Assembly (NCBI GenBank): GCA_037349315.1
Contig: JBAIAC010000059.1
Coordinates: 8,582,001-8,646,000 of the forward strand
DNA: 64,000 nucleotides
Direction of reading: 5' to 3'
Origin: Chelydra serpentina
Lineage: Eukaryota > Chordata > Testudines > Chelydridae
Positions 24,589 to 34,413 of this stretch are shown in pieces. A program made the translations under genes and the position numbers. The number at the start of each line of letters is the position of its first letter. The first letter of the stretch is position 1. Below the pieces are notes generated by a model, which was not told the DNA's origin, searched no databases, and saw only the letters and a list, made by a program, of their open reading frames with translations.

Positions 24589-24930
24589 GCATAGGCGCCA
24601 ACTCCGTGGGTGCTCTGGGGCTGGAGCACCCATGGGGAAAAATTGGTGGGTGCTCAATATCCACCGGCAGCTCCCCGCCAGCCCTGGGGCCCGCACCCAG
24701 CTCACCTCTTACCAGGAGACGTTGCGGGGCCCCACCCCTGACGCCGGGCGACGTTGCGTCGGCGTCGGGGGCGGTGCCCCGCAACGTCGCCCAGTGTCGG
24801 GGGCGGGGCCCCACCACGTCGCCCAGTGTCGGGGGCGGGGCCCCGCCCCCGATGCTGGGCGACGTGGCAGGGCCCCAACCCCGACGCTGGGCATCCGCAC
24901 CCACGGGCGCCGACGGAAGTCAGCGTCAGT
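24589..24930. mobile_element. Nested GC-rich hAT-type element, 342 bp
   Basis: Flanked by GCGCACGG at 24581-24588 and 24931-24938. The start (ggcgccaactccgtgggtgc) pairs loosely with the end region (gcacccacgggcgcc). The middle is a GC-rich palindromic tandem array. Overlapping open frames on both strands are a by-product of the GC content. Confidence 0.65.
24746..24865. repeat. GC-rich palindromic tandem repeat
   Basis: The unit acgtcgcccagtgtcggggg occurs at 24784 and 24816. The 50 bp 24816-24865 are a near-perfect palindrome with arms acgtcgcccagtgtcggggg and gatgctgggcgacgt. A second inverted pair, gggcgacgttgcg / cgcaacgtcgccc, spans 24746-24792. Confidence 0.85.
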
Positions 24931-26355
24931 GCGCACGGTGTTTCGCCGTGTGCATGGGGTTTAGGATCTGTGTGCACGCACACAGCATAGAGGGAACAGT
25001 GCTCAACAGTATAGAATGGTTCTGGGCTCTGAGATTTGAGAGGTCGTGATTTATTTAGTGCCACATTTAACAAAATTGCTGCTTAATTTAGTTGACCCTC
25101 ATGATGATGCTATGCAAATCTTTCAATGGTTTGGATTTAAATTTAGACATGTTTTTAGATTTCAGGTCTGTATTGCACCCATATAGTCTATGTTTTGTGT
25201 CACTTTTAAGCAAGATGAAAGCGGACATGGGTACATCGAGAAAAATTTCAGCACACAATAGAACAGCTCCATAACATGCTTTCCATAGCTTTTGTCTGCT
25301 ATATTATCTTGGAAACTATCTCTCTGGACCTTTTTCATCACATCATAGTGCTGATGTATCTATCAGCCTTAAAAACTCTTTCTTTCTTCCCTGACTCTGA
25401 TCTTTTCCCCCACTGCGTTCCTCATTTTTCTTTTTTTCTCCCTTAGATCTGAGTTCAAGCTGCTGATTCAAAGCTGTGTGCACCTTGTACATCCCCCGCA
25501 ACGGTCCAGCAAACTAGCCAATAGAGAGAGCTCTATTTCTTTAATTCTTCAGTTTGTGAAATAACAGTCCTTCTTTTCTTTAAACATTCCTCATTTTTGC
25601 CTGTCTGGGCACATATTTTGTTCATACTGGAGACTGTCTGCACACAGTGTTCTTTATAGTGTATCAACTTATTCTGCTTCTTAATTTTCTTTCATTTTAC
25701 ACTTTAGTATACTCTTTAATAGCAAACAGTTTCCCCTCTTTCTGCTCCCCTCTTTTGAACCATTAATGCAGAATAAAAGGGTCTCTGTCTTTGCATCTAA
25801 CACAGTTCTTCCCCAGTGTTCCCCTTGTTATGTTATATAATCTCGTCTCAAAGGTCTGCATTGATGATGGTACAATGACCTCTGTTGACAGGTGCTTTGT
25901 TGTCTGGCCACACCAGAGGAAAGGCAGGAGGTAATGGATGTGCTTTAATTAGGCCACAAATGTATTCATTTAAAATATCTGGGAATAGCCAGCAATAAAT
26001 TGTACAGTGCAGATCATCATCATTTCCACATAATCCTCAATTTAGTCCCAACTATCCTGCTGCTGGGGCCCTGCTGCTCTTCTTTACCATCACTGAGGGG
26101 GGCTGTAAAAGAAAAGAGGGTCAACTCCTTGCTGTACCAGACGTAGGAGCCCCCAATTCCCCCTTCCTCAGCTCCCTTAAGGGATGCTTTCCTTCAAAGC
26201 CCCTTCGAATCCATTTTATCTGATAACCATATCCCTTCCATACTGAGTACCTGCACTGGATATCTGCTACAATGAGCTTAGCTGCCTCTGGCCCATCCCC
26301 CACCAGTTTCCAGGATAGTTACTGATTCCTTCCTTAATAGAGGACAAAAATGTCT

Positions 26356-26733
26356 CTAGTTGCATAGGTGTACCCCATCCTCCCTAAATAACTTAGGTGC
26401 CCAGTAAGATATGTCCAGATGAAGAATTACCAAACCCCTTTCACTACCCATGAATTTAGCCACCTCCCTAGTCACATATCCCCCAGTCATATCAATCCAT
26501 GGAGACTTCACAGCTTCCTGCCACACCCTGCACTGTAATATGTCAGACCAAATAATTGTCATTCCAGGGAAAAAATCCTGGATCTGCCCCAAATCCCTCT
26601 TAGCTCTGATCATCAATTCAGCTCCCCTACACCTTCGCAAATCGTTTTCACCAAGGTGAACAATAATCGCATACAGTGCCTGCTCCTGGGCCTCCAAAGA
26701 GTATACAAGGGGCATTAGCTGGTTCAGGAGCAA
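26356..26733 (-). pseudogene. SGNH/GDSL-type hydrolase block of the DIRS/Ngaro-like element
   Basis: The minus-strand frame of 125 residues contains HLGENDL (residues 26-32; block III type G-x-N-D) and, near the end, EDGVHLCN (block V type D-x-x-H). These are marks of the SGNH hydrolase fold. Such a domain is known in some Ngaro-type elements, where its role is unclear. The first block (GDS) is not seen in this frame and lies beyond its start. It is preceded on the same strand by the recombinase block. Confidence 0.65.
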
Positions 26734-26936
26734 GCCTCTCCTTCCGTGCCAGCTCAGGATTGCCTCACTGCCAAGACCCAGCTGTTACCCTCCAGACAAC
26801 CTGGAAGGCCACCTAAGCACCCAGTATACAATGTTGTGCTCTCAGATCCCACACCACCTCTCACTTGGCCAGTTTGCATGATTCTGAAATTGGAAGCACA
26901 GGAGAATTAGTTTTGATTCTCTACCTGAGGTCTCCC

Positions 26937-27269
26937 CTACATCCTGTATGCATTTGAATGCCCAATTGCCTGCAACACTGTGGCCTCTCGCCCAAGTTTG
27001 GCCGAAGCTGTCGTAGCACTGATTTGGAATGAGTGGGAATTAAATTCATGCACTAGTAGCCCCAACTTTGTAAGCCCCTTTCTGAAAATTGTAACAAATG
27101 TATATGTTATGAGGGTTCTTCCATCCCTGTGAATAAAAAGAGGCCTCTCCCCAACCAGTCTCATTGCTATATAAGTCCTTAATGCCCCCACTGGATAAAT
27201 CCTGGCCTCACCCCTTTCCATTCTGGACTCACCTTGTCCTCTTCTCCCCGCTCCCCCGTCTGTTTTCAA
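26937..27269 (-). pseudogene. Tyrosine recombinase block of the DIRS/Ngaro-like element
   Basis: The minus-strand frame of 110 residues ends with FNSHSFQISATTASAKLG and LQAIGHSNAYRM, the C-terminal catalytic part of a tyrosine recombinase. The expected H-x-x-R reads H-S-F-Q, so the second catalytic Arg appears lost; the G-H and final Tyr neighbourhood remain. The upstream part (to about 27540) continues in other frames with stops. Confidence 0.75.
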
Positions 27270-27698
27270 GATCTACAGGGTCAAGATGACTGACCACACC
27301 TCTCATTGTAAATCCCACCACTCCAAAGCGCTTCCTGATGTATCCCTCGCTCATGCAGGCACTGGTTCGCTGACTCTGAACGCCCCAAAAAACACTACCT
27401 GGACTGCAGTTTTGAACAAGTCCACCTCCTGTCCACTTCTGCGTATTTGGTGGAGACCTTGCATCAAAACCCTAAGTGTCTGAACAATGATGGGACAATG
27501 GGGATCCTTTCTAGGACCTCTGTTCCAAAACCACCCTACTAAAAACCTCCAGACTCAGAATCCACTACAAGGAGCTGGGTAACCTCTCATTCGACTGACG
27601 AATGTAAGGCCCAGTTGGTGACCAGAAATGGCAGATGATGCCAGCCCACAGAGGGCTGAAGTATCTCGTCTTCTGGAATAGGTCAGGTCATCCACAGG

Positions 27699-27715
27699 CC
27701 CCCCCCCCCCCCCCC
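27699..27715 (+). repeat. C17 homopolymer
   Basis: Seventeen consecutive C within the degraded retroelement; on its coding (minus) strand this is a G17 run. Confidence 0.9.
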
Positions 27716-27996
27716 ATCTCTGAAAATGCACAAAATCATTGAACCTCCTGTCATAGACCTAAATGTTCGTGGTGCTCCTGATCTCTTTAATACCCTGAGA
27801 GCCTTCATGTGCCCCGGTCCCAGAGTGTTATGGGTATCCATTCTGGTTCCTTGTTGGTTCTAGGTGCCAGGTCCTGAAATTTGTCCACCTGAAATTGAGA
27901 GAATGCATCGGCTACACTATTATCAATCTCAGGTACATATCTGGCAGAGAAACATTTTAAGAATTAAACACTGTAGTACAAACACACTTACCAGCT

Positions 27997-28440
27997 TTAT
28001 AACCCTGGCAATCTGGAGGACTGGCAATTGATAAAATGTACTACTGTTATGTGGTCAATCCAAAAACACATACTTTTGTTTGCAAAATCCATTCCCCAAA
28101 TAGTCTCTGCTATCAAAATGGGAAAGAATTCCAGAAATGTTATATCCTTTATTATACCTTTTAGTATCCAATCTAAGGGCCATTTCTCGTCACAGCACCT
28201 GCCTTGGTAAAATACCCCAAAACCTATTCCTCTCGATGCATTGTAATGAATCTTTAACTCTGCCTCTATCATCCATTCCTCCCTCCAAAAAGACACTCCA
28301 TTAAAATGATTCAGAAACTGTTCCATGATTCCTAAATCCTCCTTCATCTCTTTATTAACCATTTGAAAATGGATGGGCTTCGATATTCCCAAGGTGGCAG
28401 CTGACGGTCTGGTGCAAAATGTCCACCCTGGTGCCACCAA
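27997..28440 (-). pseudogene. RNase H block of the DIRS/Ngaro-like element
   Basis: The minus-strand frame of 147 residues has YNASRGIGFGVFYQGR in the place of the first RNase H acidic motif and ITFLEFFPILIAETIWGMDF in the second. A later FWIDHITVVHFIN keeps an Asp in the third. The first motif has Asn where Asp is expected. It lies between RT and recombinase blocks on the same strand. Confidence 0.7.
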
Positions 28441-28793
28441 TTGACATGCAACATTTCAAAGTCCAATAATAATAGATTGCAGCTCCCGCAGTATAAACTT
28501 CCTGGCTGCTCTAGCCTTGATGATCAATTCCAGAAGTTCCCCCAGTTTATCCTGGGGAGTCTAGATATACCAGCCCACATATCAACTGACCCATCTGGGG
28601 ATTGAGTTAAAGTAGAGGAGTCCCTCTGTTTTTTTCATTGGCCAGAGGTACCCCGGGTACCAGTCAAAGCCTGGAATGTGGCCACTGGGCTGGCTTGCTC
28701 CTCAGAATCTGCCCTGCTTGCATACAAAAAAATCATCCAATTAGTGTACCTCCTGCTACAAGCAAGACTCCCATGCCACTTCCCATTCCAGCA

Positions 28794-29007
28794 TTTTTTT
28801 TTTTTAATGGAGATATGCCAATCTCCTAGAACTGGAAAGACCTTGAAAGGTCATCGAGTCCAGTCCCCTGCCTTCACTAGCAGGACCAAGGACTGTCCCC
28901 TGACAGATTTTTTGCCCCAGATCCCTAAGTGGCCCCCTCAAGGTTTGAACTCACAACCCTGGGTTTAGCAGGCCAATGCTCAAACCACTGAGCTATCCCT
29001 CCTCCCC
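28794..29007 (-). mobile_element. tRNA-derived SINE (tortoise/Cry type)
   Basis: Read on the minus strand it starts ggggaggagggatagctcag, has an A-box-like tagctcagtggtttg (28981-28995), a B-box-like gagttcaaacc (28942-28952), a body with 'gactggactcgatgacctt', and ends in an A-run (T12 on the plus strand, 28794-28805). This is the layout of the tRNA-derived SINE of cryptodiran turtles. It interrupts the RT block of the DIRS/Ngaro-like element. Confidence 0.8.
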
Positions 29008-29390
29008 TAATTCTATTCCGCTGAATTTTTTGAACTCTGAGTATGAGATGGGTAATCCCATCAGGAGGGACTTATCAAAATAAAACTGACCTTCAAAACA
29101 GAAACCCAAAAGATTAAAATCGGAAGGATGCACTGGCAGCAATGAAAGAGCCGTCTTTATGTCACATTTCGAAAACAGTGCTCCCGCAAACAAGTCCTAA
29201 CCATGCACACAGGAGGAATAGAATACGGAACAGAAGTGTGAGTCATTAACTGAATTGCCCTGTGGGGATGAAAAGTGGTGAATCAAGCTGTATTTGACAA
29301 GCTCCTTCTTAGGAATCAAACCCTGGGGAGAAAACCCATAGGTTCCTCATAGTTAAGTGATTGAATGGCCCTGCTTTTTAATTTAAGGTT
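29000..29390 (-). pseudogene. Reverse transcriptase block of the DIRS/Ngaro-like element
   Basis: The minus-strand frame (29193 down) contains FAGALFSKCDIKTALSLLPV, HPSDFNLLGF and FDKSLLMGLPIS, the finger/palm motifs of DIRS-type reverse transcriptases. Related text with breaks extends up to about 29390. The SINE at 28794-29007 ends the block. Confidence 0.7.
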
Positions 29391-29639
29391 ATTACTTCTT
29401 GTAATACAAACATAGTCAACCTCAAATAAGCCTTCCTTCTCCATGTTATGTCCTCTCAGTTATTTGTACAGCTCTATCATACCTTCATGCCTTTCAGTTA
29501 TATGCACTAAGTTGTGATCTTTTAACCCTTCTTCATGCCATGTCTTCCATTACTGCTCTATATTTTCCTTTATTGCTATGCAAGTATGCAGCCTATAAGT
29601 GCCTATATTTACTTTTCCTTCTGTTTTTAATTTAATACT

Positions 29640-29790
29640 GGTGAGTTTTGTGGGTTGGTATGTTTGTTTGTTTTTTATGGTTTTGGGCGGGGGGGGGGGG
29701 GGGAATGTCATTATGGTTTTGGTTGGTTTGTTTGTTTTGGGGGTTGGTTTGTTTGTATTTTTTGTTTTGTTTTTGTTTTGGAATCTGGTT
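29640..29790 (+). repeat. GT-rich low-complexity tract with G15
   Basis: Repeats of tttg and ggtt surround a run of 15 G at 29689-29703. The open frames on both strands here are simple-sequence artefacts. Confidence 0.8.
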
Positions 29791-29929
29791 GTTTCTTTTA
29801 AGCTTCCCAAGCCAGCCCAACTTCTCCTCTCCTTCTATTCTCCCAAATGGTACCTCCAAGCAACCTGATGAGCAACTAACAAAAATAAGATGCAAGCAGA
29901 CGTCATGATTAATGACCAAGCTGTAAGGC

Positions 29930-30417
29930 AGTAAATGATTTTAATTATCTGAGATCATATATACCTAATCAAGGAGACATTTCCAAAGAATTCAGAAGAA
30001 AACTAGGGATGGCTCACTCAGCTATAGTCTCCCTTAAGAAAGTGTGGAAAAACCAAGGCATCAAAATTGAAGCTTTTTGAAATATGGTGATGACAAAGAC
30101 TCCTGTGTATCTCCTTGATTCGCGGGGAAAAAAGACTAATGGCTATTTTAGAAATATTATTAGAGAGAGACAGACTCTGATGGCAGAAATAAACAGACGC
30201 AAGCTTATGTACTTTGGTCATAAATGACATAGAGATGGAAATAGCCTTGAGAAAGTTAGTAGGGAAGGAATGGTGCAGGGTCATCATAATAGGGGATGTC
30301 CAGCAAGGAGATGGCTGAATGATGTGCAGCCGATCACTGGAAGGTCAGCTCCTGAGTGCTTGAAGTTAGTGGTGCATTGTTGAAGGGTTCTGAAAGTTCT
30401 GTTGTTATGTCACCAAT
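29930..30417 (+). mobile_element. LINE reverse-transcriptase C-terminal remnant (RTE-like)
   Basis: With frame breaks, the plus strand reads KEFRRKLGMAHSAIVSLKKV near 29976-30040, then NRRKLMYFGH near 30190-30225, then RWLNDVQ near 30310. These match the spacing of the tail of RTE/BovB-like LINE proteins (LKKVWK, RRKL-YFGH, RGRP-RW). The LTR element inserted at its right end. Confidence 0.5.
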
Positions 30418-30824
30418 TGTGACGGAGTAGAGAGCGAGATGGATCTGACCTGAGGGAAAGGCTGCATTGGAAATGTGAGACTTTACCTGAGGCTGTAACA
30501 TGAGCCAGGACGGGGGTTGGGAGGTGACACCTTTGGCTGGGAGTTTGGTGCTGGCTTGGGAGAGGAAGGGAGGGGGGCAGACAGGGTCTGGCCTCCCTGG
30601 CCCAGGTGGAGCTGCGGGGCGAAATGCAGGGAGCCCCAGGCTGGGGTCTAAGCTCCCTGCCCCCCGGAAGGACCCGACTGAGGGGTCCTGGATGTACTGA
30701 CAAGCTCTGGTTGGACTGTGTTCCTGGCATCTCTAATAAACCTTCTGTTCTACTGGCTGGCTGAGACTCCCAGTGAATCCGGGGAAGAGGGGTGCAGGGC
30801 CGGACTCCCCTATACTCCGTGACA
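30418..30824 (+). repeat. 5' LTR
   Basis: 407 bp, TG...CA ends, AATAAA at 30735-30740. Differs from the 3' LTR by three substitutions in its middle (for example catgagcc versus cataagcc). Confidence 0.93.
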
Positions 30825-30826
30825 AC

Positions 30827-30844
30827 TGGTGGCAGCGGTGGGAT
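30827..30844 (+). promoter_or_regulatory. Primer-binding site, tRNA-Leu type
   Basis: TGGTGGCAGCGGTGGGAT lies two bases after the 5' LTR. Its complement ends in CCGCTGCCA plus CCA, the 3' end of vertebrate tRNA-Leu as I know it. It would prime minus-strand DNA synthesis. Confidence 0.8.
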
Positions 30845-31286
30845 GTTCTGCACCCCGTGAACGGCGCTTCCTGCAGTAAGTAACTGGGGAGCAGTAGAAA
30901 GAAGGGGGCTAACGAGGACCAGGCGTGCTGAAGGCTCACTGAGGAGCGGTTTCAGGGAGCGGAGGAGCTACGCTTAACCCCTGGGAGTGTGTGTCCAGCG
31001 AGAAGGACTGTGCAATGATGGGGTCCCCCTGGGGACTGCAGTGAGCAGTCCCAGGGGCGGAGGAGCCTGCGGCTTGGCCCTGGGAGAGAGAAGGAATTTT
31101 GCAGTGACAGGGTTCCCCTGGGGGTGCCGTGAGTGGACCCAGGGGCGGAGGAGCTGTAGCTCGACCCTGGCAAAGAGGCGGTGACCTGGAGAAGGGCTGG
31201 CACACTTGGGGTTCTTCCTGGAAACCGTGGGGAGCTAAGAGCACACAGGCCTGCGAGTCCACAGCAAACTTGGGAGCAGTGAAGTG

Positions 31287-34200
31287 ATGGCGTATCGCCT
31301 TCTCCTTAAGAGGAGCATTGTAACCCTGTGCAAAAAGAGAGGGATACCCATTGGAAAGCTCACTAAAGCCCAGTTAATCACGCGGCTGGAGGAAGATGAC
31401 CATTCCAGGGAGCAGATTCCTGACCCCAATGGGGCTACAGCAGGATCTGGGAGCAGCTGGAGTGATAGCCTGGCATCCCCAAGAGTCTGGTCCCCAACCA
31501 GACGGGGGTCTCCACGATCGGGTTCCCCAGCAGGGGATCGGAGACGGATGGGACTGGAGCTGAGTCCGAGAGAGCAAGAGGACGGTGAGAGACAGCAAGA
31601 GCCCGAGAAAGACCTACAGAAGAAGCAGCAGCGTGAACTTGCGGTGGTGGAACTGAGAGGCATAGGGGACTGGCCAGGGGTAAGTGGGGACAGATCCCGG
31701 GGTGCCAGCTCCGCAGGGAACCTCGATCCTAAATTGCTGCCCCTGGTTAAGGAGGGTGGGGATGTGGAGGCCCACCTCACTGCCTTGGAGCAGGCTGGTG
31801 ATTGGAACCAGGGAGACCCTGCGGAAAAGCCCCGGGATCTAACCCCCGTGCTGGGTCCCAAGGCCATAAACTCCACCAGCCAGAAGGGTGGGATGGTGGA
31901 CGGATTTCCACTCCTGGCCCTGGACTCAAGCCCTATGGACCCCCAGTGGAAGCGGAAGCTGATGGTCAATGGAGAGACATTCGGGGGGTGGCAAGACCCC
32001 GGGACAGAGAGAATTGTGGTCAGGCCCCGGGTGGTGCACCCCCACCAGCTGCTGGGGGGCTGTGTGACCTGGGTGAGGGTCCCAGGGACGGACCCATTCG
32101 CCCTGCCTATGGCCCAGATCCCTGTGCAGACCCAGGAGGGGTCGGGCTGGCTGGTGGTTGGGGGTCTCCAGGATATCAGCGGTGAGGTGCTGTTGGGGGG
32201 TGACTGTGTATCTTTGGGACAGGATCCAGGCCCTGTAACGGCCGAGGATTTGAATTTGAACTCAGGAAACCAATTGGCTAAGAGGGAAATGGTCAGTGAA
32301 AATGCAAATGACCTGGCTGGCAGGGGGGAGGAGCTGCCAGGCCCCGGTTACCTGCCTGCCTGTAACCAGACCCCTAGGGCGGGGTGGGTCAGAGAGATGC
32401 TCCCCACCCCCCTGCACAATGGAGAGGTGGCTCAGGCAGTCTCTGATGCTGTGACCAAAGCAGCGAGCTCGCTGCCTGGCCCCACAGGGACAGCCAAGGC
32501 AGCGCTGAGCACCGGGGGAGCAGAGACCCCAGCTGAGTGGGGGGACACACAGGCAGGGCAGGACGGCTGCCAACCAGGCTTGCCTGGTCCAGAGGTGCTG
32601 CCGGGAAGTGAGTCCACAGCAGGGAGGGAGCCACCAGGGACAGGGCTCAGTGGGGCGGTGACCCCAGGCCTGGCCAGTGAGCTGCAGAGGGATCCCGCCT
32701 TGGAGAAGCTAAGGGAACTTGCTGGCCACAGTGCTGCAAACCCCCTTGGGGAAGACTGCAGAGACAGATCCCTGTGGGAGAAGGGATTCCTGTGCCGGGA
32801 ATGGGCTGCCCAAGGGGAAGTGGAACTGCGGGGAATCAGGAGGCAGCCGGTGGGGCACCCGAAGTATCATCACCGGCTATTGTACCTGGCCCAGGGTAAG
32901 GGAGAAGATCCCTGGAGGTCCCTGCCCATCAGGGAGGAACCTTTCCAGAAGGTGGCTATGAATAGGGTAGGGCCCCTCAGCAGGGCAACCTGGTCAGGGA
33001 AGAAATGCATCCTGGTGGTGATGGATTTCGCCACCCGCTACCCAGAGGGGGTGGCTCTCTCCTCCACCGGGGCAGACACCGAGGCAGACGCGCTGCTGAC
33101 CATCTTCAGCAGGATGGGGGTCCCCAGCGAGGTCATGTCAGCCCTGCCCCGGGGCGTGTGGGAGAAAGGTGGGGTCTGGCCCACCTGGGCCTCTGCATAT
33201 CACCCTCAGTCCAACGGGCTGGTGGAGAGAGTTCAGGGGGCCGTGAGGCTGATGTTGAAGACTTGCATCAATCAGCATCCACAGGACTGGGACAAGTACC
33301 TGCCCCACCGATGGCAAAGGGAAGTGCCCCAGGAATCACCAAGGGGCTTCCCTTTCAAGCTGTGGTATGGGAGGAGAGTAAGGGGACCCCTAGAACCGGT
33401 AAGGGACGATTGGGAGGAGAAGGGGGAAGACCCCCTGATGGATCTCTCCCCTGAGATGGGAGCCCATCCTTCCATCAGGTGTCCCCCATTCAGAGTAACT
33501 GGGAAAAGAGCCCAGAACCTGGAGAGAGAGGCCAAGGACAGGCTGGCTTTAGAGGTGAACCAGTCATTCAACAGCCCAGGGCTGGCCAAGGCGGAGGCGA
33601 TCAGAGATTGGCCTGTTCCCCAGACCAAGAAACAGGGCCAGGCCTTTAGCAGGATGGCGGGGTCCCACCAGAGGTTTGTACCCCCCTTTAGCTCCCTAGC
33701 TGCCCCCATCACAGAGCTAGGTAAGAAGAGGAAGCCAGACGAGGCAGTCTGGACCGAGCAGGGCCAGAGGGCTCTCTATGCGCTGAAGGAGGCTCTAATC
33801 CAGGGCCCTATAGATCGAGTAAACCCAGATGGGGCCAAGCCCTGTACAGTGTTCACCAAAGCCTCAGACACAGGGCTGGGCGTGGTGCTGATGCAGGCCT
33901 ATGCGAAGCGGGGGAGACGCCCCATCAGGTATCTGAGCAAGGAGCTGCTGCCCTGGAGGCAGAACGGTCCGGCCATAGAGAGGGAATGCCTGGCCATGGG
34001 GCAGGCCCTTAAGAAGCAGCAGCCGGATCTATTTGGGTGGCGCTTTACAGTGTATATTCACCACTTCGCCCCGACGTGGCTGCATCCAGGAAAAGGGGCC
34101 GATGCCGAGCGGCTGGTGACACAGACACGTGGTCAGAGAGGGGACCAGATCAAGAGGGAGGCTCTTAACCAGGACAGCCCGAACTACAGCCCTCCAGACT

Positions 34201-34385
34201 GGAGCGCTGGGAAAAGAGCTCATCTCAGCTTGAACCCCAGGGGTTTGGGGATGGAAAAAGGGCACGGGCCGCATAAACCTTCCCACATGCGGCCTGCGGG
34301 TGCCATCCAGCCCACCCGACCTAAGGGAGCTCGTCGAACTGTAACAGCCTGGTGTGACCGGGTTCGAACTTCCCCAGGTCACTAG
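31287..34385 (+). CDS. Gag-Pol-like polyprotein of LTR retrotransposon, catalytic residues missing
   Basis: One open frame of 1032 codons, ATG at 31287 (a GTG precedes it), stop TAG at 34383-34385. Residues about 1-40 include a basic KKRGIPIGKLTKAQLITRL helix-like segment, then a long Gag-like Glu/Pro/Gly-rich region without a Cys-His zinc knuckle. Around residues 296-307, ISGEVLLGGDC resembles the end of a retroviral-type protease, but I find no D-T/S-G motif. Residues about 550-700 are an integrase core: the first acidic position reads Asn (559), the stretch with the second is deleted, and the Glu in HPQSNGLVER (647) is kept. Residues about 770-950 are the RT end and RNase H. The FT-x-ASDTGLG motif has Lys858, and a later TDH-type position has His925. 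The RT palm is absent. So the enzymes are probably inactive although the frame is open. The minus strand also has long frames because of high GC, so openness alone is weak proof of selection. Confidence 0.8.
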   Translation: MAYRLLLKRSIVTLCKKRGIPIGKLTKAQLITRLEEDDHSREQIPDPNGATAGSGSSWSDSLASPRVWSPTRRGSPRSGSPAGDRRRMGLELSPREQEDGERQQEPEKDLQKKQQRELAVVELRGIGDWPGVSGDRSRGASSAGNLDPKLLPLVKEGGDVEAHLTALEQAGDWNQGDPAEKPRDLTPVLGPKAINSTSQKGGMVDGFPLLALDSSPMDPQWKRKLMVNGETFGGWQDPGTERIVVRPRVVHPHQLLGGCVTWVRVPGTDPFALPMAQIPVQTQEGSGWLVVGGLQDISGEVLLGGDCVSLGQDPGPVTAEDLNLNSGNQLAKREMVSENANDLAGRGEELPGPGYLPACNQTPRAGWVREMLPTPLHNGEVAQAVSDAVTKAASSLPGPTGTAKAALSTGGAETPAEWGDTQAGQDGCQPGLPGPEVLPGSESTAGREPPGTGLSGAVTPGLASELQRDPALEKLRELAGHSAANPLGEDCRDRSLWEKGFLCREWAAQGEVELRGIRRQPVGHPKYHHRLLYLAQGKGEDPWRSLPIREEPFQKVAMNRVGPLSRATWSGKKCILVVMDFATRYPEGVALSSTGADTEADALLTIFSRMGVPSEVMSALPRGVWEKGGVWPTWASAYHPQSNGLVERVQGAVRLMLKTCINQHPQDWDKYLPHRWQREVPQESPRGFPFKLWYGRRVRGPLEPVRDDWEEKGEDPLMDLSPEMGAHPSIRCPPFRVTGKRAQNLEREAKDRLALEVNQSFNSPGLAKAEAIRDWPVPQTKKQGQAFSRMAGSHQRFVPPFSSLAAPITELGKKRKPDEAVWTEQGQRALYALKEALIQGPIDRVNPDGAKPCTVFTKASDTGLGVVLMQAYAKRGRRPIRYLSKELLPWRQNGPAIERECLAMGQALKKQQPDLFGWRFTVYIHHFAPTWLHPGKGADAERLVTQTRGQRGDQIKREALNQDSPNYSPPDWSAGKRAHLSLNPRGLGMEKGHGPHKPSHMRPAGAIQPTRPKGARRTVTAWCDRVRTSPGH

Positions 34386-34413
34386 CTAAAGTGACCCCGC
34401 TCAGTTCAGTCTC

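Larger units (their letters stand above)
24240..25001. mobile_element. hAT-type element with nested insertion, 762 bp
   Basis: Ends caatgttccctctaa and the reverse complement of atagagggaacagtg form terminal inverted repeats. Flanks CTCAACTG (24232-24239) and CTCAACAG (25002-25009) are an 8-bp target-site duplication with one change. A second element sits inside at 24589-24930. Confidence 0.8.
25930..29390 (-). mobile_element. DIRS/Ngaro-like tyrosine-recombinase retroelement, degraded
   Basis: Minus-strand blocks occur in the order RT, RNase H, tyrosine recombinase, SGNH hydrolase. This is the layout of Ngaro/DIRS-type elements that insert by recombinase, not by a DDE integrase. Each block keeps recognisable motifs but is separated by stops and frame breaks. 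A tRNA-derived SINE splits the RT part. A 'gtacagtgcag' block near 25998 also occurs in the related fragment at 9901-11306 and may belong to the terminal repeats. Exact ends cannot be set. Confidence 0.75.

Noticed and set aside
24504..25073. Several overlapping open frames of 75-181 codons on both strands
   Set aside because: They follow from GC-rich palindromic repeats within DNA elements; low-complexity Arg/Pro/Gly text, no domain.
28930..29007. tRNA gene (minus strand A- and B-box)
   Set aside because: The body continues as a SINE with an A-rich tail and no full cloverleaf with acceptor stem; it is a tRNA-derived SINE.
29550..29919. Lys/Asn/Gln-rich and Phe/Val/Gly-rich frames
   Set aside because: Simple translation of a GT-rich tract with a G run.
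31235..31969. Minus-strand open frame of 244 codons
   Set aside because: Shadow of the retroelement frame in GC-rich sequence.
31287..34385. Long open frame as a host gene
   Set aside because: It lies between two LTRs with primer site, polypurine tract and target-site duplication, and its domains are Gag/Pol-type. It belongs to the retroelement.
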